Shown: positions 14,520 through 23,791 of the stretch, one piece after another
How positions within the stretch are numbered: the stretch's first letter is position 1
How the letters are laid out: each line of letters opens with the position of its first letter
Assembly: GCF_036345255.1 (NCBI RefSeq)
Contig: NZ_CP107783.1
Location: 6,928,001 to 6,992,000 of the forward strand
Direction: 5' to 3'
DNA: 64,000 nt
Origin: Streptomyces sp. NBC_00569
GTDB lineage: Bacteria; Actinomycetota; Actinomycetes; Streptomycetales; Streptomycetaceae
Position numbers and translations under genes: made by a program
The notes under the pieces: generated by a model
Databases searched by the model: none
What the model saw: the letters and a program-made list of their open reading frames with translations, nothing else
What the model was told of the DNA's origin: nothing

Positions 14520-17513
14520 ATGTCGGTGCCGCAAGGGCGCAGGAGCAGTACGTTCACGCGGCTGCTGCGGCACGGTTTCACGGATCCCTCCGCCGCCGAG
14601 CGGCTCCTCGACGTGCCGGACCTCTCCGCCGTGCGCTCCGACCCGCTGCTCCTCGACGCCCTCGGCGCCACCGCCGACCCCGATCTGGCCCTCCTCGGGC
14701 TCGTCCGGCTCGTCGAGGCGCAGGCCGGTGACCCCGAGCGCCGGGAGCTCCTCGACACGCTCATCACGGCCAAGCCCCTGCGCGACCGGCTCCTCGGCGT
14801 CCTCGGCGCGTCCGAGGCGCTCGCCGACCACCTGGCCCGGCACCCGCTGGACTGGCAGGCCCTCGTCACCTACGAGCCGTCCGACCTGCACCCCGGTGTG
14901 GAGGAGTTCGAGCGGGGCCTCGCGGACGCCGGCGACCCGAACTCCCTGCGGGTCGCCTACCGGCGCTGCCTCCTGTCGATCGCCGCCCGCGACGTGTGCG
15001 GGACGACCGACATCGCCCAGACCGCCGCCGAACTCGCCGACCTGGCCACGGCCACCCTGCGTGCGGCCCTCGCCATGGCGCAGGCGGACGCGCCGGGCGA
15101 CGCCGCGCTGTGCCGGCTCGCGGTCATCGCGATGGGCAAGTGCGGCGGCCACGAACTCAACTACGTCTCCGACGTGGACGTCATCTTCGTGGGCGAGGCC
15201 GTGGAGGGCGCCGACGAGGGCAAGGCGATCCAGGCCGCGACCCGGCTCGCCTCGCACATGATGCGGATCTGCTCCGACACGACCGTCGAAGGCACGATCT
15301 GGCCCGTCGACGCCAACCTGCGCCCCGAGGGGCGCAACGGCCCCCTCGTGCGGACGCTCTCCTCGCATCTCGCCTACTACCAGCGGTGGGCCAAGACCTG
15401 GGAGTTCCAGGCGCTGCTCAAGGCGCGGCCGGTCGCCGGTGACCTCGAACTCGGCGACGCGTACGTCAGGACGCTCTCGCCCCTCGTCTGGCAGGCCGCC
15501 GAGCGCGAGAACTTCGTGCCCGACGTGCAGAGGATGCGCAAGCGCGTCGTCGAGAACATCCCCGCAGGTGAGGTCGACCGGGAGCTGAAGCTGGGGCCCG
15601 GCGGGCTCCGGGACGTCGAATTCGCCGTACAGCTGCTGCAGTTGGTGCATGGCAGGGCCGACCTCTCGCTGCGCAGCGGCACCACTCTGGACGCGCTGGC
15701 CGCCCTCGCCGACGGCGGGTACGTGGGGCGGGTCGACGCGGTCCAGCTCGACGACGCCTACCGCTTCCTGCGCACCCTCGAACACCGCATCCAGCTCTAC
15801 AGGCTGAGGCGTACGCACCTCGTCCCCGAGGGCGACGCGGACCTGCGGCGCACCGGGCGCTCCATGGGGATGCGGACCGAGCCGATCACCGAACTCCACC
15901 GGGCCTGGCGGCGCCACACCTCGGTCGTGCGGCGCCTGCACGAGAAGCTCTTCTACCGGCCGCTGCTCGACGCCGTGGCGCAACTCGCCTCCGGCGAGAC
16001 CAGGTTGAGCACCGAGGCGGCACGCGAACGGCTCGTCGCCCTCGGCTACCACGACCCGAGTGCCGCGCTGAGGCACCTGGAGGCGCTGGCGTCCGGCGTG
16101 ACCCGCAAGGCGGCGATCCAGCGGACGCTGCTCCCGGTGCTCCTCGGCTGGTTCGCCGACTCCGCCGACCCGGACGCCGGGCTGCTCAACTTCCGCAAGG
16201 TGTCCGACGCGCTGGGCAAGACGCCCTGGTACCTGCGCCTGCTGCGGGACGAGGGCGCGGCCGCGGAGAACCTCGCCCGCGTGCTCTCGGCCGGGCGGCT
16301 CGCGCCCGATCTGCTGATGCGCGCGCCGGAGGCCGTCGCCCTCCTCGGCGACCAGCGGGGCCTCGAACCGCGCGGGCACGCCCAGCTGGAGCAGGAGGTG
16401 CTCGCCGCGGTCGGGCGCGCGGACGGCGCCGAGCAGGCGGTCGCCGCGGCCCGCGGCGTGCGGCGGCGTGAGCTGTTCCGTACGTCGGCCGCCGACATCA
16501 TCGCCTCGTACGGCACCGAGGACACGCCCGCCGAGGCCGACCAGGGCGCCCTGGTGGACCGCGTCGGCGGCGCGGTCTCCGACATCACGGCCGCGACCCT
16601 CGCCGGGACGCTGCGGGCCGTCGTGCGCGAGGGGTGGGGGGACGAGCTGCCCACCCGGTTCTGCGTCATCGCCATGGGGCGGTTCGGCGGACACGAGCTC
16701 GGCTACGGGTCGGACGCCGACGTGCTGTTCGTGCACGAGCCGCGCGAGGGCGTCGACGACCAGGAGGCGGCGAAGGCCGCGAACCGCGTCGTGTCCGAGA
16801 TGCGGCGGCTGCTCGCCCTGCCGAGCGCGGATCCGCCGCTCCTCATCGACGCGGACCTGCGGCCCGAGGGCAAGTCGGGTCCGGTCGTGCGCACCCTCAA
16901 GTCCTATGAGGCGTACTACCGGCGATGGTCCCTGGTGTGGGAGTCGCAGGCGCTCCTGCGGGCCGAACCGGTCGCGGGCGACCTGGACCTGGGGCGGCGC
17001 TTCATCGACCTCATCGACCCGCTGCGGTTCCCGGCCGAGGGGCTCGGCGAGGACGCCGTGCGCGAGATCCGGCGGCTCAAGGCGCGGATGGAGTCCGAGC
17101 GGCTGCCGCGCGGCGCGGACCCGACGCTGCACACGAAGCTGGGCCGCGGCGGGCTCTCCGACGTCGAGTGGACGGTCCAGCTCCTCCAGCTCCAGCAGGG
17201 GTGGGCGGAGCCGGGGCTGCGCACGACCCGCACCCGTGAGGCGCTCGCCGCGGCGTGCGCGGCGGAGCTGATCCCGGGTGAGGAGGCGGCGATTCTCGAC
17301 GAGGCGTGGGTCCTCGCGTCCCGGGTGCGCGGCGCGGTCATGCTGGTGCGCGGCCGTCCGGGCGACACGTTCCCGTCCGACGGGCGTGAGCTCGCGGCGG
17401 TGGGGCGGTACTTGGGCTACGACCCCGGCCACGTCGGCGACATGCTGGAGGACTACCGCCGCATGACGCGGAGGGCGCGCGCGGTGATGGAGGAGCGCTT
17501 CTACGGGGCGTAG
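14520..17513 (+). CDS. glnE: Bifunctional glutamine synthetase adenylyltransferase/deadenylase
   Basis: A protein of 997 residues, the usual length for GlnE. The ATG is preceded by AGGAGG (CAGGAGGCCGTTCG). Two nucleotidyltransferase domains are visible: the N-terminal one (deadenylating) with AMGKCGGHELNYVSDVDVIF near residue 206, and the C-terminal one (adenylylating) with AMGRFGGHELGYGSDADVLF near residue 720; each keeps the G-G...S-D-x-D catalytic motif. The helical linker carries LKLGPGGLRDVEF and KLGRGGLSDVEW. The target in this window is the GSI of glnA (60263-61672), which has the modifiable tyrosine, and not GlnA2, which has Trp there. Confidence 0.97.
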   Translation: MSVPQGRRSSTFTRLLRHGFTDPSAAERLLDVPDLSAVRSDPLLLDALGATADPDLALLGLVRLVEAQAGDPERRELLDTLITAKPLRDRLLGVLGASEALADHLARHPLDWQALVTYEPSDLHPGVEEFERGLADAGDPNSLRVAYRRCLLSIAARDVCGTTDIAQTAAELADLATATLRAALAMAQADAPGDAALCRLAVIAMGKCGGHELNYVSDVDVIFVGEAVEGADEGKAIQAATRLASHMMRICSDTTVEGTIWPVDANLRPEGRNGPLVRTLSSHLAYYQRWAKTWEFQALLKARPVAGDLELGDAYVRTLSPLVWQAAERENFVPDVQRMRKRVVENIPAGEVDRELKLGPGGLRDVEFAVQLLQLVHGRADLSLRSGTTLDALAALADGGYVGRVDAVQLDDAYRFLRTLEHRIQLYRLRRTHLVPEGDADLRRTGRSMGMRTEPITELHRAWRRHTSVVRRLHEKLFYRPLLDAVAQLASGETRLSTEAARERLVALGYHDPSAALRHLEALASGVTRKAAIQRTLLPVLLGWFADSADPDAGLLNFRKVSDALGKTPWYLRLLRDEGAAAENLARVLSAGRLAPDLLMRAPEAVALLGDQRGLEPRGHAQLEQEVLAAVGRADGAEQAVAAARGVRRRELFRTSAADIIASYGTEDTPAEADQGALVDRVGGAVSDITAATLAGTLRAVVREGWGDELPTRFCVIAMGRFGGHELGYGSDADVLFVHEPREGVDDQEAAKAANRVVSEMRRLLALPSADPPLLIDADLRPEGKSGPVVRTLKSYEAYYRRWSLVWESQALLRAEPVAGDLDLGRRFIDLIDPLRFPAEGLGEDAVREIRRLKARMESERLPRGADPTLHTKLGRGGLSDVEWTVQLLQLQQGWAEPGLRTTRTREALAAACAAELIPGEEAAILDEAWVLASRVRGAVMLVRGRPGDTFPSDGRELAAVGRYLGYDPGHVGDMLEDYRRMTRRARAVMEERFYGA

Positions 17514-17523
17514 CCCCCGTGGG

Positions 17524-18132
17524 TCACCTCCGCAGCGTGGACACGTGGGCGAGGAACCCGGTCAGTGCCAGTTCGAACGCCGCGTCGGCGCGGCCCGCGC
17601 CCATCGCGGCCAGGGCCGCCGCCAGCCGCGGCGTCGCCGTCTCGTCGGCCAGTTCCCACATCGCCTCCGGCGCCGCCATGTCCAGGGCGGAGCCGAGTAC
17701 GACGTTCTCCAGGCCGATGATCACCGGCATCACGTCCGGCAGGGCGAACCCGGCGTCCAGCAGGAGTCCGGCCGCGAGCTCGTACTGGTCGAGGACGCGC
17801 TGGGCCCGCACGGGTGACGTCGTGAGCAGCGGGATCGCCTTGGGGTGGGCGGCGAAGGCGGCCCGGTAGGAGCGGGCCCAGTCCGCGAGCGCCTCGGCCC
17901 ACGGCCGCTCGTCGCGGGCGAGCGTCGCGGGGTCGATCGCGGCGGCGACCCGCTCGCGCAGCAGTTCCACGATCCCGTCCCGGCCGTCCACATGGTGATA
18001 CACGGATCCCGTCTGGACCCCGAGCCTCGCGGCGATCCGCGGAACGCTGAAGTCGCCTTTCTCGTCGACGAGTTCGAGCGCGATCGTGGTGATCCGCTCC
18101 CTGTCCAGCAGTGGCTTGCTCGGCCGTCCCAT
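17524..18132 (-). CDS. TetR family transcriptional regulator
   Basis: A protein of 202 residues. The N-terminal helix-turn-helix is VPRIAARLGVQTGSVYHHVD. The ligand domain has the TetR_C-like layout seen in regulators of the TetR class proper (WAEALADWARSYRAAFAAHP). It is divergent from the APC permease gene; the 147-base gap includes CCGAAACCGAAAGCCTTTAG, with related half-sites that may be the operator. It most likely represses the permease and amidohydrolase. It ends 10 bases from the glnE stop, convergent. Confidence 0.9.
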   Translation of the reverse strand: MGRPSKPLLDRERITTIALELVDEKGDFSVPRIAARLGVQTGSVYHHVDGRDGIVELLRERVAAAIDPATLARDERPWAEALADWARSYRAAFAAHPKAIPLLTTSPVRAQRVLDQYELAAGLLLDAGFALPDVMPVIIGLENVVLGSALDMAAPEAMWELADETATPRLAAALAAMGAGRADAAFELALTGFLAHVSTLRR

Positions 18133-18279
18133 CGTGCGCTCTCCGAATCTGAGGTCTTCCCGTATGCCCGAAGGGAGGCTACATTGCCGAAACCGAAAGC
18201 CTTTAGGTTTCGCTTCCCGGCCACCGGGACGACGCCTCCGGGACCCCCGTCCCCCGCCGCCAGAAGGGCTTCCCTCCCC

Positions 18280-19749
18280 ATGCCCGTAACCTCACCACAG
18301 ACGCAGAACAGCGCGACCGCGGCCGCCGCGGAGCCCACCCTGCGCGCCGGTACCCTCGGCACCGCCGACATCGCCTTCTTCGTCGTCTCCGCCGCCGCCC
18401 CGCTCACCGTCATGGCGGGCGTCGCCCCGTTCGCCATCGCGCTCGGAGGCATCGGCGCCCCCGTCGGCTACCTCCTCGCCGGTCTGACGCTCGCCGTCTT
18501 CGCCGTCGGCTTCACCACGATGAGCCGCCACGTGCGCAGCGCCGGCGCCTTCTACGCGTACATCACACGCGGCCTCGGCCGCTCCGTCGGCATCGGCGCC
18601 GCCCTGCTCGCCATGGTCGGCTACAACGGCATGGAGATCGGCGTCTACGGCCTGCTCGGCACCGCCACGCAGGACACCCTGCACGCCCTCTTCGGCGTCG
18701 ACATCCCCTGGCTGCCCGTGTCCCTCGCGGGGCTCGTGCTCATCTGGTACGGCGGCTTCCGGTCCATCGACTTCGGGGCCAAACTCCTCGGCGTCCTGCT
18801 CTGCGCCGAGACCGGCATCCTCGTCCTGCTCGCGGGCGGCGTGCTCCTCAAGGGCGGCGCGCACGGCCTGTCCGCCGCGTCCTTCGCGCCGGGCAACGTG
18901 CTCGTCCCCGGCACCGCCGCCGTACTGGCCTTCGCCTTCGCGGCGTTCACCGGCTTCGAGTCGACCGTCATCTACCGCCGCGAGGCCCGCGACCCCGGCC
19001 GCACGGTGCGCCGCGCGACCTACATCGCGGTCGCGTTCCTCGGCCTGTTCTACGCGTTCATCGTCTGGACCGTCATCCAGGCATTCGGTGACGCCCACGT
19101 CGTCCAGGCGGCGGGCAGCGACCCGGCCGGCCTGTTCTTCTCCGCCATCACCACCTTCGTGGGCGGCTGGGCGGCAGACCTGATGCACATCCTGATCGTG
19201 ACCAGCGTCCTCGCCTCGCTCCTCGCCTTCCACAACGCGATCAACCGCTACGGGCTCGCGCTCGCCGAGGAGGGCGTCCTGCCCAAGGTGTTCGGCGCGG
19301 TCCACGCCAAGCACCGCTCCCCGTACCTCGCGGGCGTCGCGCAGACCGTGCTCGGCGCGGCCGTCGTCCTCGCCTTCTGGGCCGCGGGCGCCGACCCGTA
19401 CGCGCAACTGCTCCTGTGGGTGAACACCCCCGGCATGATCGGCCTGATGGCGCTCCAGCTGCTCGCCGCGATCGCCGTGCCGTTCTACTTCCGCCGCATC
19501 ACCCACGAGGAGGGCGTGCTGCGCACGGTCGTCGCGCCGATCGCGGCGACGGTGCTCCTCAGCATCGCCATCGTGCTGGTCTGCACCCACCTCGACCTCT
19601 TCACGGGTGCGTCCTCCCTGGTCAACATGGCCCTCATGGCCGTGGCCCCCGCCGTCTTCGTCCTCGGCATCGGCCTCGCCCGGCGCCTGCGCCGCACCAA
19701 GCCCGACGTGTACGAGCGCTTCGCGGCGGAACCGCCCGCCGACGCATAG
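18280..19749 (+). CDS. APC family amino acid/amine permease
   Basis: A protein of 489 residues with about 12 transmembrane helices. The N-terminal APC signature is GTADIAFFVVSAAAPLTVMA followed by GVAPFAIALGGIGAPVGYLL. Further marks are FEWT-like AAFTGFESTVIYRREARDP in the central region and HNAINRYGLALAEEGVLP. The start MPVTSPQTQ is preceded by AGAAGGG. It is probably cotranscribed with the amidohydrolase 55 bases downstream and controlled by the divergent TetR. A nitrogenous substrate such as an amino acid or amine is likely, but not identified. Confidence 0.93.
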   Translation: MPVTSPQTQNSATAAAAEPTLRAGTLGTADIAFFVVSAAAPLTVMAGVAPFAIALGGIGAPVGYLLAGLTLAVFAVGFTTMSRHVRSAGAFYAYITRGLGRSVGIGAALLAMVGYNGMEIGVYGLLGTATQDTLHALFGVDIPWLPVSLAGLVLIWYGGFRSIDFGAKLLGVLLCAETGILVLLAGGVLLKGGAHGLSAASFAPGNVLVPGTAAVLAFAFAAFTGFESTVIYRREARDPGRTVRRATYIAVAFLGLFYAFIVWTVIQAFGDAHVVQAAGSDPAGLFFSAITTFVGGWAADLMHILIVTSVLASLLAFHNAINRYGLALAEEGVLPKVFGAVHAKHRSPYLAGVAQTVLGAAVVLAFWAAGADPYAQLLLWVNTPGMIGLMALQLLAAIAVPFYFRRITHEEGVLRTVVAPIAATVLLSIAIVLVCTHLDLFTGASSLVNMALMAVAPAVFVLGIGLARRLRRTKPDVYERFAAEPPADA

Positions 19750-19804
19750 AGCGCAGCGCCCGCCCCTCCGGAACACAGCCCCACCCCGAACGGAGTTCAC
19801 CCCT

Positions 19805-21382
19805 ATGCCCGCAGCCGACCTCCTGCTCACCGGCGCCCGCGTCCGCACCCTCGACCCCGCGCTCCCCGAGGCGACCGCCGTGGCCGTCCGCGACGGTCTG
19901 ATCGCCGCCGTGGGAGCCACCGAGGACGTCGTACGCGACTGGAGCGGACCGGGCACGGAACGTGTCGACCTCACGGGCGCGACCCTCGTGCCCGGCCTGG
20001 TGGACGCGCACAGCCACCCGGTGTGGGGCCTGGAGATGGCGACCGGAGCGGATCTGTCCGGCGTACAGAGCCTGGACGAGCTGCGGGCGGCCCTGCGCGC
20101 GGCACCCCGCGTCGACGGCTGGGTCGTCGCGTGGGGCCTCGACCACAACGCGTTCGGCGGCCGCGCCGTCGACCGAGGCCTGATCGAGGACGTCCTCGAC
20201 GGGGCGCCCGCCTTCGTCCGCCTCTACGACGGGCACTCCGCGCTGGCCAGCGGGGCGGCGCTCGCGGCGGCCGGGATCACCGGACCGCGCGAGTTCGTCC
20301 AGCGCGCCGAGATCGTGTGCGACGCGGACGGCCGCCCGACCGGGCACCTCGTCGAGCACGCCGCGATGGACCTGATGCTCGCCGTCATGCCGAGGCCCTC
20401 GTTCGCCGAGCGCCGTGCCGGGCTGCTCGCGCTGCTGTCCGACATGGCCGCCACGGGCCTGACCGGTGCGCACGTCATGGACCTCGGCCACGGTGACGTC
20501 CCGCAGCTGCTCGCCTCGGTCGAGGCGGAGGCCGTGCTGCCGCTGCGGCTGCGGCTCGCGCCCTGGTGCATGCCGGGCGTCGACCGGGCCGGCCTGGACG
20601 AGCTGATCGCCGTCCAGCGCGAGGCCGGGCGGCACTGGCGGGTCGGCGGGGTCAAGTTCTTCATGGACGGCACCGTCGAGGGCGGCACCGCGTGGCTGGA
20701 GCACGCGGACTGCCACGGCCAGGGCACCGACGCGTTCTGGCCGGACCCGAAGGCGTACGCGGACGCGGTGCGGTACCTGCACGCGGCGGGCGTCGGCACC
20801 GCGACCCACGCGATCGGGGACGCCGCCGTCCGGCACGTCCTGGACACCGTCGAGTCCCTGGGCGAGAGCGGCCGGGGCGTGCACCGGATCGAGCACATCG
20901 AGACGGTCCCCGACGACACGATCCCGCGGTTCGCCGCGCTGGGCGTCGCCGCGTCGATGCAGCCGCCGCACACCGCGTACACCCGCGGCGACCACGGCGA
21001 CGAGTGGTCGAAGCGCCTCGGCACCGACCGGGCCTCGCGCGCCTGGCGCATCAGGGACCTGCGGGACGCGGGCGCCGTGCTCGCGCTGGGCTCGGACTGG
21101 CCGATCGCGCACTACGACGTGCGCCGCGTCCTGTTCATGGCCCGGGTCCCCGAGGGCGCCGCCGGGCCCGCTCAGGGGCTCACGGGGCTCATGGCGCTGG
21201 AGGGCTGCACGTCACACGCGGCGCTGGCCGCGGGTGAGGACGCCGGGCGCATCGCCCCCGGTCTGCGGGCCGACCTCACGGCGTTCGGCATCGACCCGGT
21301 CGAGGCCCCGGCCGACGAGGTGGCCGAGGCGCCGGTCCGCCTGACGGCGGTCGGCGGTCACGTCACGTACCGGGGGGCGTGA
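19805..21382 (+). CDS. Amidohydrolase (YtcJ/NfdA-like, metal-dependent)
   Basis: A protein of 525 residues. The composite urease-type fold begins with LLLTGARVRTLDP. HxH metal ligands are in VPGLVDAHSHPVWG, further ligands in THAIGDAAV and RIEHIETV, and the catalytic Asp in LALGSDWPI; all match the YtcJ/NfdA subfamily of amidohydrolases. It would cleave an amide, N-formyl or related bond in the cytoplasm. The upstream permease suggests that it acts on the imported compound. The 3' end overlaps the convergent PAP2 gene by 20 bases. Confidence 0.92.
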   Translation: MPAADLLLTGARVRTLDPALPEATAVAVRDGLIAAVGATEDVVRDWSGPGTERVDLTGATLVPGLVDAHSHPVWGLEMATGADLSGVQSLDELRAALRAAPRVDGWVVAWGLDHNAFGGRAVDRGLIEDVLDGAPAFVRLYDGHSALASGAALAAAGITGPREFVQRAEIVCDADGRPTGHLVEHAAMDLMLAVMPRPSFAERRAGLLALLSDMAATGLTGAHVMDLGHGDVPQLLASVEAEAVLPLRLRLAPWCMPGVDRAGLDELIAVQREAGRHWRVGGVKFFMDGTVEGGTAWLEHADCHGQGTDAFWPDPKAYADAVRYLHAAGVGTATHAIGDAAVRHVLDTVESLGESGRGVHRIEHIETVPDDTIPRFAALGVAASMQPPHTAYTRGDHGDEWSKRLGTDRASRAWRIRDLRDAGAVLALGSDWPIAHYDVRRVLFMARVPEGAAGPAQGLTGLMALEGCTSHAALAAGEDAGRIAPGLRADLTAFGIDPVEAPADEVAEAPVRLTAVGGHVTYRGA

Positions 21383-22226
21383 CCGCGGAGGTGGCTGTCG
21401 CCGGCACGAGGCGCGGCATGGTGTAGGGCAGCGCCCCGTACCAGAGCCGCGCCACCGTGAAGCCGAACGCGAGGCACAGCATGCCGCCCACCGCGTCCAG
21501 CCAGAAGTGGTTCGCGGTCGAGACGATGACGACCAGGGTCAGTGCCGGGTACAGGAGTCCGAGGACCCGCACCCACGGCGCCGAGGCCAGGGCGAAGATC
21601 GTCAGGCCGCACCACAGGGACCAGCCGATGTGCATGGACGGCATCGCCGCGTACTGGTTCGACATGTGTTTCAGGTCGCCGGACGCCATCGAGCCCCAGG
21701 TGTGGTGGACCGCGACCGTGTCGACGAAGTGGCCGCCGTTCATCAGGCGGGGCGGGGCGAGCGGGTACAGGTAGTAGCCGACCAGGGCGACCGCCGTCGT
21801 GGCGAAGAGCGCCGTCCTGGCCCCCGCGTAGCGGCCCGGATGGCAGCGGAACAGCCAGACGAGCACACCGAGCGTGACGATGAAGTGCAGTGTCGCGTAG
21901 TAGTAGTTCATGCCGACGACGAGCCATGTCACCGAATTCACGGCGTGGTTGACGCTCTGCTCGACAGCGATGGAGAGATGGTGCTCCATGCGCCAGATCC
22001 AGTCGGCGTTCCTCAGAGCCTGCGACCGCTGCTCCGGAACGGCGTTGCGGATCAGGGAGTACGTCCAGTAGCTCACCGCGATCAGCAGGATCTCGAACCA
22101 GAGCCTGGGGCGACGCGGTGTGCGTATACGGCCGAGGGGTCCCCGCCCATCGCGGCGGTCATCCGCCATGGGTGATGTGGTGGGCCCCTGCTGGCCTTCC
22201 AGTGTCGTCACGGTCGATTCACCCAT
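21363..22226 (-). CDS. PAP2 superfamily integral membrane phosphatase
   Basis: A protein of 287 residues from MGESTVTTLEGQQ; in-frame ATGs at 22283 and further in are alternatives, as no start has a strong Shine-Dalgarno. There are about six transmembrane helices. The later PAP2 motifs are visible: MPSMHIGWS (usually PSxH) and STANHFWLDAVGG (H and D of the SRxxxxxHxxxD motif). The first motif resembles YPLAPPRLM, the form seen in inositolphosphoryl-ceramide-synthase-like PAP2 proteins. It would dephosphorylate a lipid phosphate at the outer membrane face. Substrate unknown. Confidence 0.88.
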   Translation of the reverse strand: MGESTVTTLEGQQGPTTSPMADDRRDGRGPLGRIRTPRRPRLWFEILLIAVSYWTYSLIRNAVPEQRSQALRNADWIWRMEHHLSIAVEQSVNHAVNSVTWLVVGMNYYYATLHFIVTLGVLVWLFRCHPGRYAGARTALFATTAVALVGYYLYPLAPPRLMNGGHFVDTVAVHHTWGSMASGDLKHMSNQYAAMPSMHIGWSLWCGLTIFALASAPWVRVLGLLYPALTLVVIVSTANHFWLDAVGGMLCLAFGFTVARLWYGALPYTMPRLVPATATSAVTPPGT

Positions 22227-22319
22227 AGAGACAGAGTCTGCCAGATACCGACCCCCCGCTCGATCATCCCCCGGGTGGGTCATGTACGCACGCTCTACGT
22301 CCTGCGGAGGACTGGTTAC

Positions 22320-23453
22320 CTAGGGGCGCGCCAGACGGTCCCCTGGGGCCGAAGCAGTTGAACCGCGGACCACCAGTTCGGGCATGAAGACGAATTCGCT
22401 GTGCGGTGCGGGCGTCCCGCCGATCTCCTCGAGGAGCGTGCGGACGGCCGCCTGGCCCATCGCCGGGACCGGCTTGCGCACCGTGGTCAGGGGCGGGTCC
22501 GTGAAGGCGATCAGTGGGGAGTCGTCGAAGCCGACCACCGAGACGTCGGACGGGACGTCGAGGCCCCGCTGCCGTGCCGCCCTTATGGCGCCGAGGGCCA
22601 TCATGTCGCTGGCGCACACGATCGCCGTGCAGTCCCGCTCGATGAGCGCCGTGGCAGCGGCCTGGCCACCCTCCAGCGTGTACAGCGAATGCTGCACCAG
22701 ATCGCGCTCGATCTCCTCCGGGGACAGGGGCAGGAGGTCCTGCATCGTGCGTACGAACCCCTCGATCTTCCGCTGGACCGGCACGAACCGCTTCGGGCCC
22801 AGGGCGAGCCCGATCCGCGTGTGGCCCAGCGAGACGAGGTGGGTGACGGCGAGCTGCATCGCGGCCCGGTCGTCCGGCGAGATGAAAGGTGCCTGCACCT
22901 GCGGCGAGAAGCCGTCGACCAGCACGAACGGCACGCCCTGCGCGCGCAGCTGCTCGTAGCGCTGCATGTCCGCCGAGGTGTCGGCGTGCAGCCCGGAGAC
23001 GAAGATGATGCCGGAGACCCCCCGGTCGACGAGCATCTCCGTGAGCTCGTCCTCGGTGGAGCCGCCGGGGGTCTGCGTGGCGAGGACCGGGGTGTAGCCC
23101 TGGCGGGTCAGGGCCTGGCCGATGACCTGGGCGAGCGCCGGGAATATGGGGTTCTCCAGCTCCGGCGTGATCAGGCCGACCAGTCCGGCGGAGCGCTGGC
23201 GCAGCCGCACGGGCCGCTCGTAGCCGAGGACGTCGAGCGCGGCAAGCACGGACTGGCGGGTGGCAGCGGCCACCCCCGGCTTGCCGTTGAGCACCCGGCT
23301 GACCGTCGCCTCGCTGACCCCCGCCTGCGCTGCGATGTCGGCCAGTCGCGCGGTCACGGGATGGGACTGTACCGGTCGCGCGTCGGACTGCCCACCGTCA
23401 ACCGGTCGCCGCGTGCGGGCAGTTGAACGGCCCGCTGCGGACTGCTGCGTCAT
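22320..23453 (-). CDS. malR: LacI family repressor of maltodextrin genes
   Basis: A protein of 377 residues. The ATG at 23453 has AGGGAG at good spacing; a GTG at 23357 would start right at VTARLADIAAQAG and may be used. LacI-type HTH: LADIAAQAGVSEATVSRVLN with the hinge SVLAALDVLGYERP. The periplasmic-binding-like ligand domain follows (GLITPELENPIFPALAQVIG; CTAIVCASDMMALGA; DVSVVGFDDSPLIAFTDPPL). It is divergent from malEFG over CTTGCA-type sites. In Streptomyces MalR represses malEFG and is relieved by maltodextrins. Confidence 0.93.
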   Translation of the reverse strand: MTQQSAAGRSTARTRRPVDGGQSDARPVQSHPVTARLADIAAQAGVSEATVSRVLNGKPGVAAATRQSVLAALDVLGYERPVRLRQRSAGLVGLITPELENPIFPALAQVIGQALTRQGYTPVLATQTPGGSTEDELTEMLVDRGVSGIIFVSGLHADTSADMQRYEQLRAQGVPFVLVDGFSPQVQAPFISPDDRAAMQLAVTHLVSLGHTRIGLALGPKRFVPVQRKIEGFVRTMQDLLPLSPEEIERDLVQHSLYTLEGGQAAATALIERDCTAIVCASDMMALGAIRAARQRGLDVPSDVSVVGFDDSPLIAFTDPPLTTVRKPVPAMGQAAVRTLLEEIGGTPAPHSEFVFMPELVVRGSTASAPGDRLARP

Positions 23454-23531
23454 GGCGCTCCCTCGTGTGACTGGCATGTGGCTCGCGTGGGGCCCATGGG
23501 GTTCCGATGATCCCCGCGTCGGCCCGGTGTA

Positions 23532-23554
23532 GCAAGAGCTTGCAGATTCTTGCA
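23532..23554. promoter_or_regulatory. MalR-type operator (CTTGCAG repeats)
   Basis: CTTGCAG at 23539 and CTTGCAC at 23549 are direct repeats 10 bases apart, preceded by an inverted GCAAG at 23532 (GCAAGAGCTTGC palindrome). CTTGCAG repeats are known in Streptomyces amylase and maltose promoters. It lies in the divergent malR-malE gap, nearer malR. Confidence 0.75.
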
Positions 23555-23638
23555 CAAGGCATCCGTGGCCTGTCAGGCCCGTCAATGCGCCCGCACGCCT
23601 CGGAGCGCAGGTCACGGACCGATAACCGACTGGATCTC

Positions 23639-23678
23639 CTTGCAATATTTTTCTGCAAGGTCTTTCGCCGCGCTTGCA
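23639..23678. promoter_or_regulatory. MalR-type operator before malE
   Basis: CTTGCA at 23639, its inverse TGCAAG at 23654 and a further CTTGCA at 23673 flank the most AT-rich segment of the gap (ATATTTTTC). This is the probable malE promoter/operator. The first two form an inverted repeat, CCTTGCA and TGCAAGG. Confidence 0.75.
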
Positions 23679-23791
23679 ACGCTGTTACGTTCACGTCGCC
23701 CGGCGGCGGCAACGGTGCGTCGGCGAGTCGGCAAGGGGTACGGACGGGACCGTCTCCCACCACTTCGGGCTTTCACCCTCTAGGAGATCTC

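Noticed and set aside
14478..17432. A 984-codon open frame antisense to glnE
   Set aside because: Arises from the high GC of glnE on the other strand; composition is Arg/Val/Gly-rich with no domain, while glnE is unmistakable.
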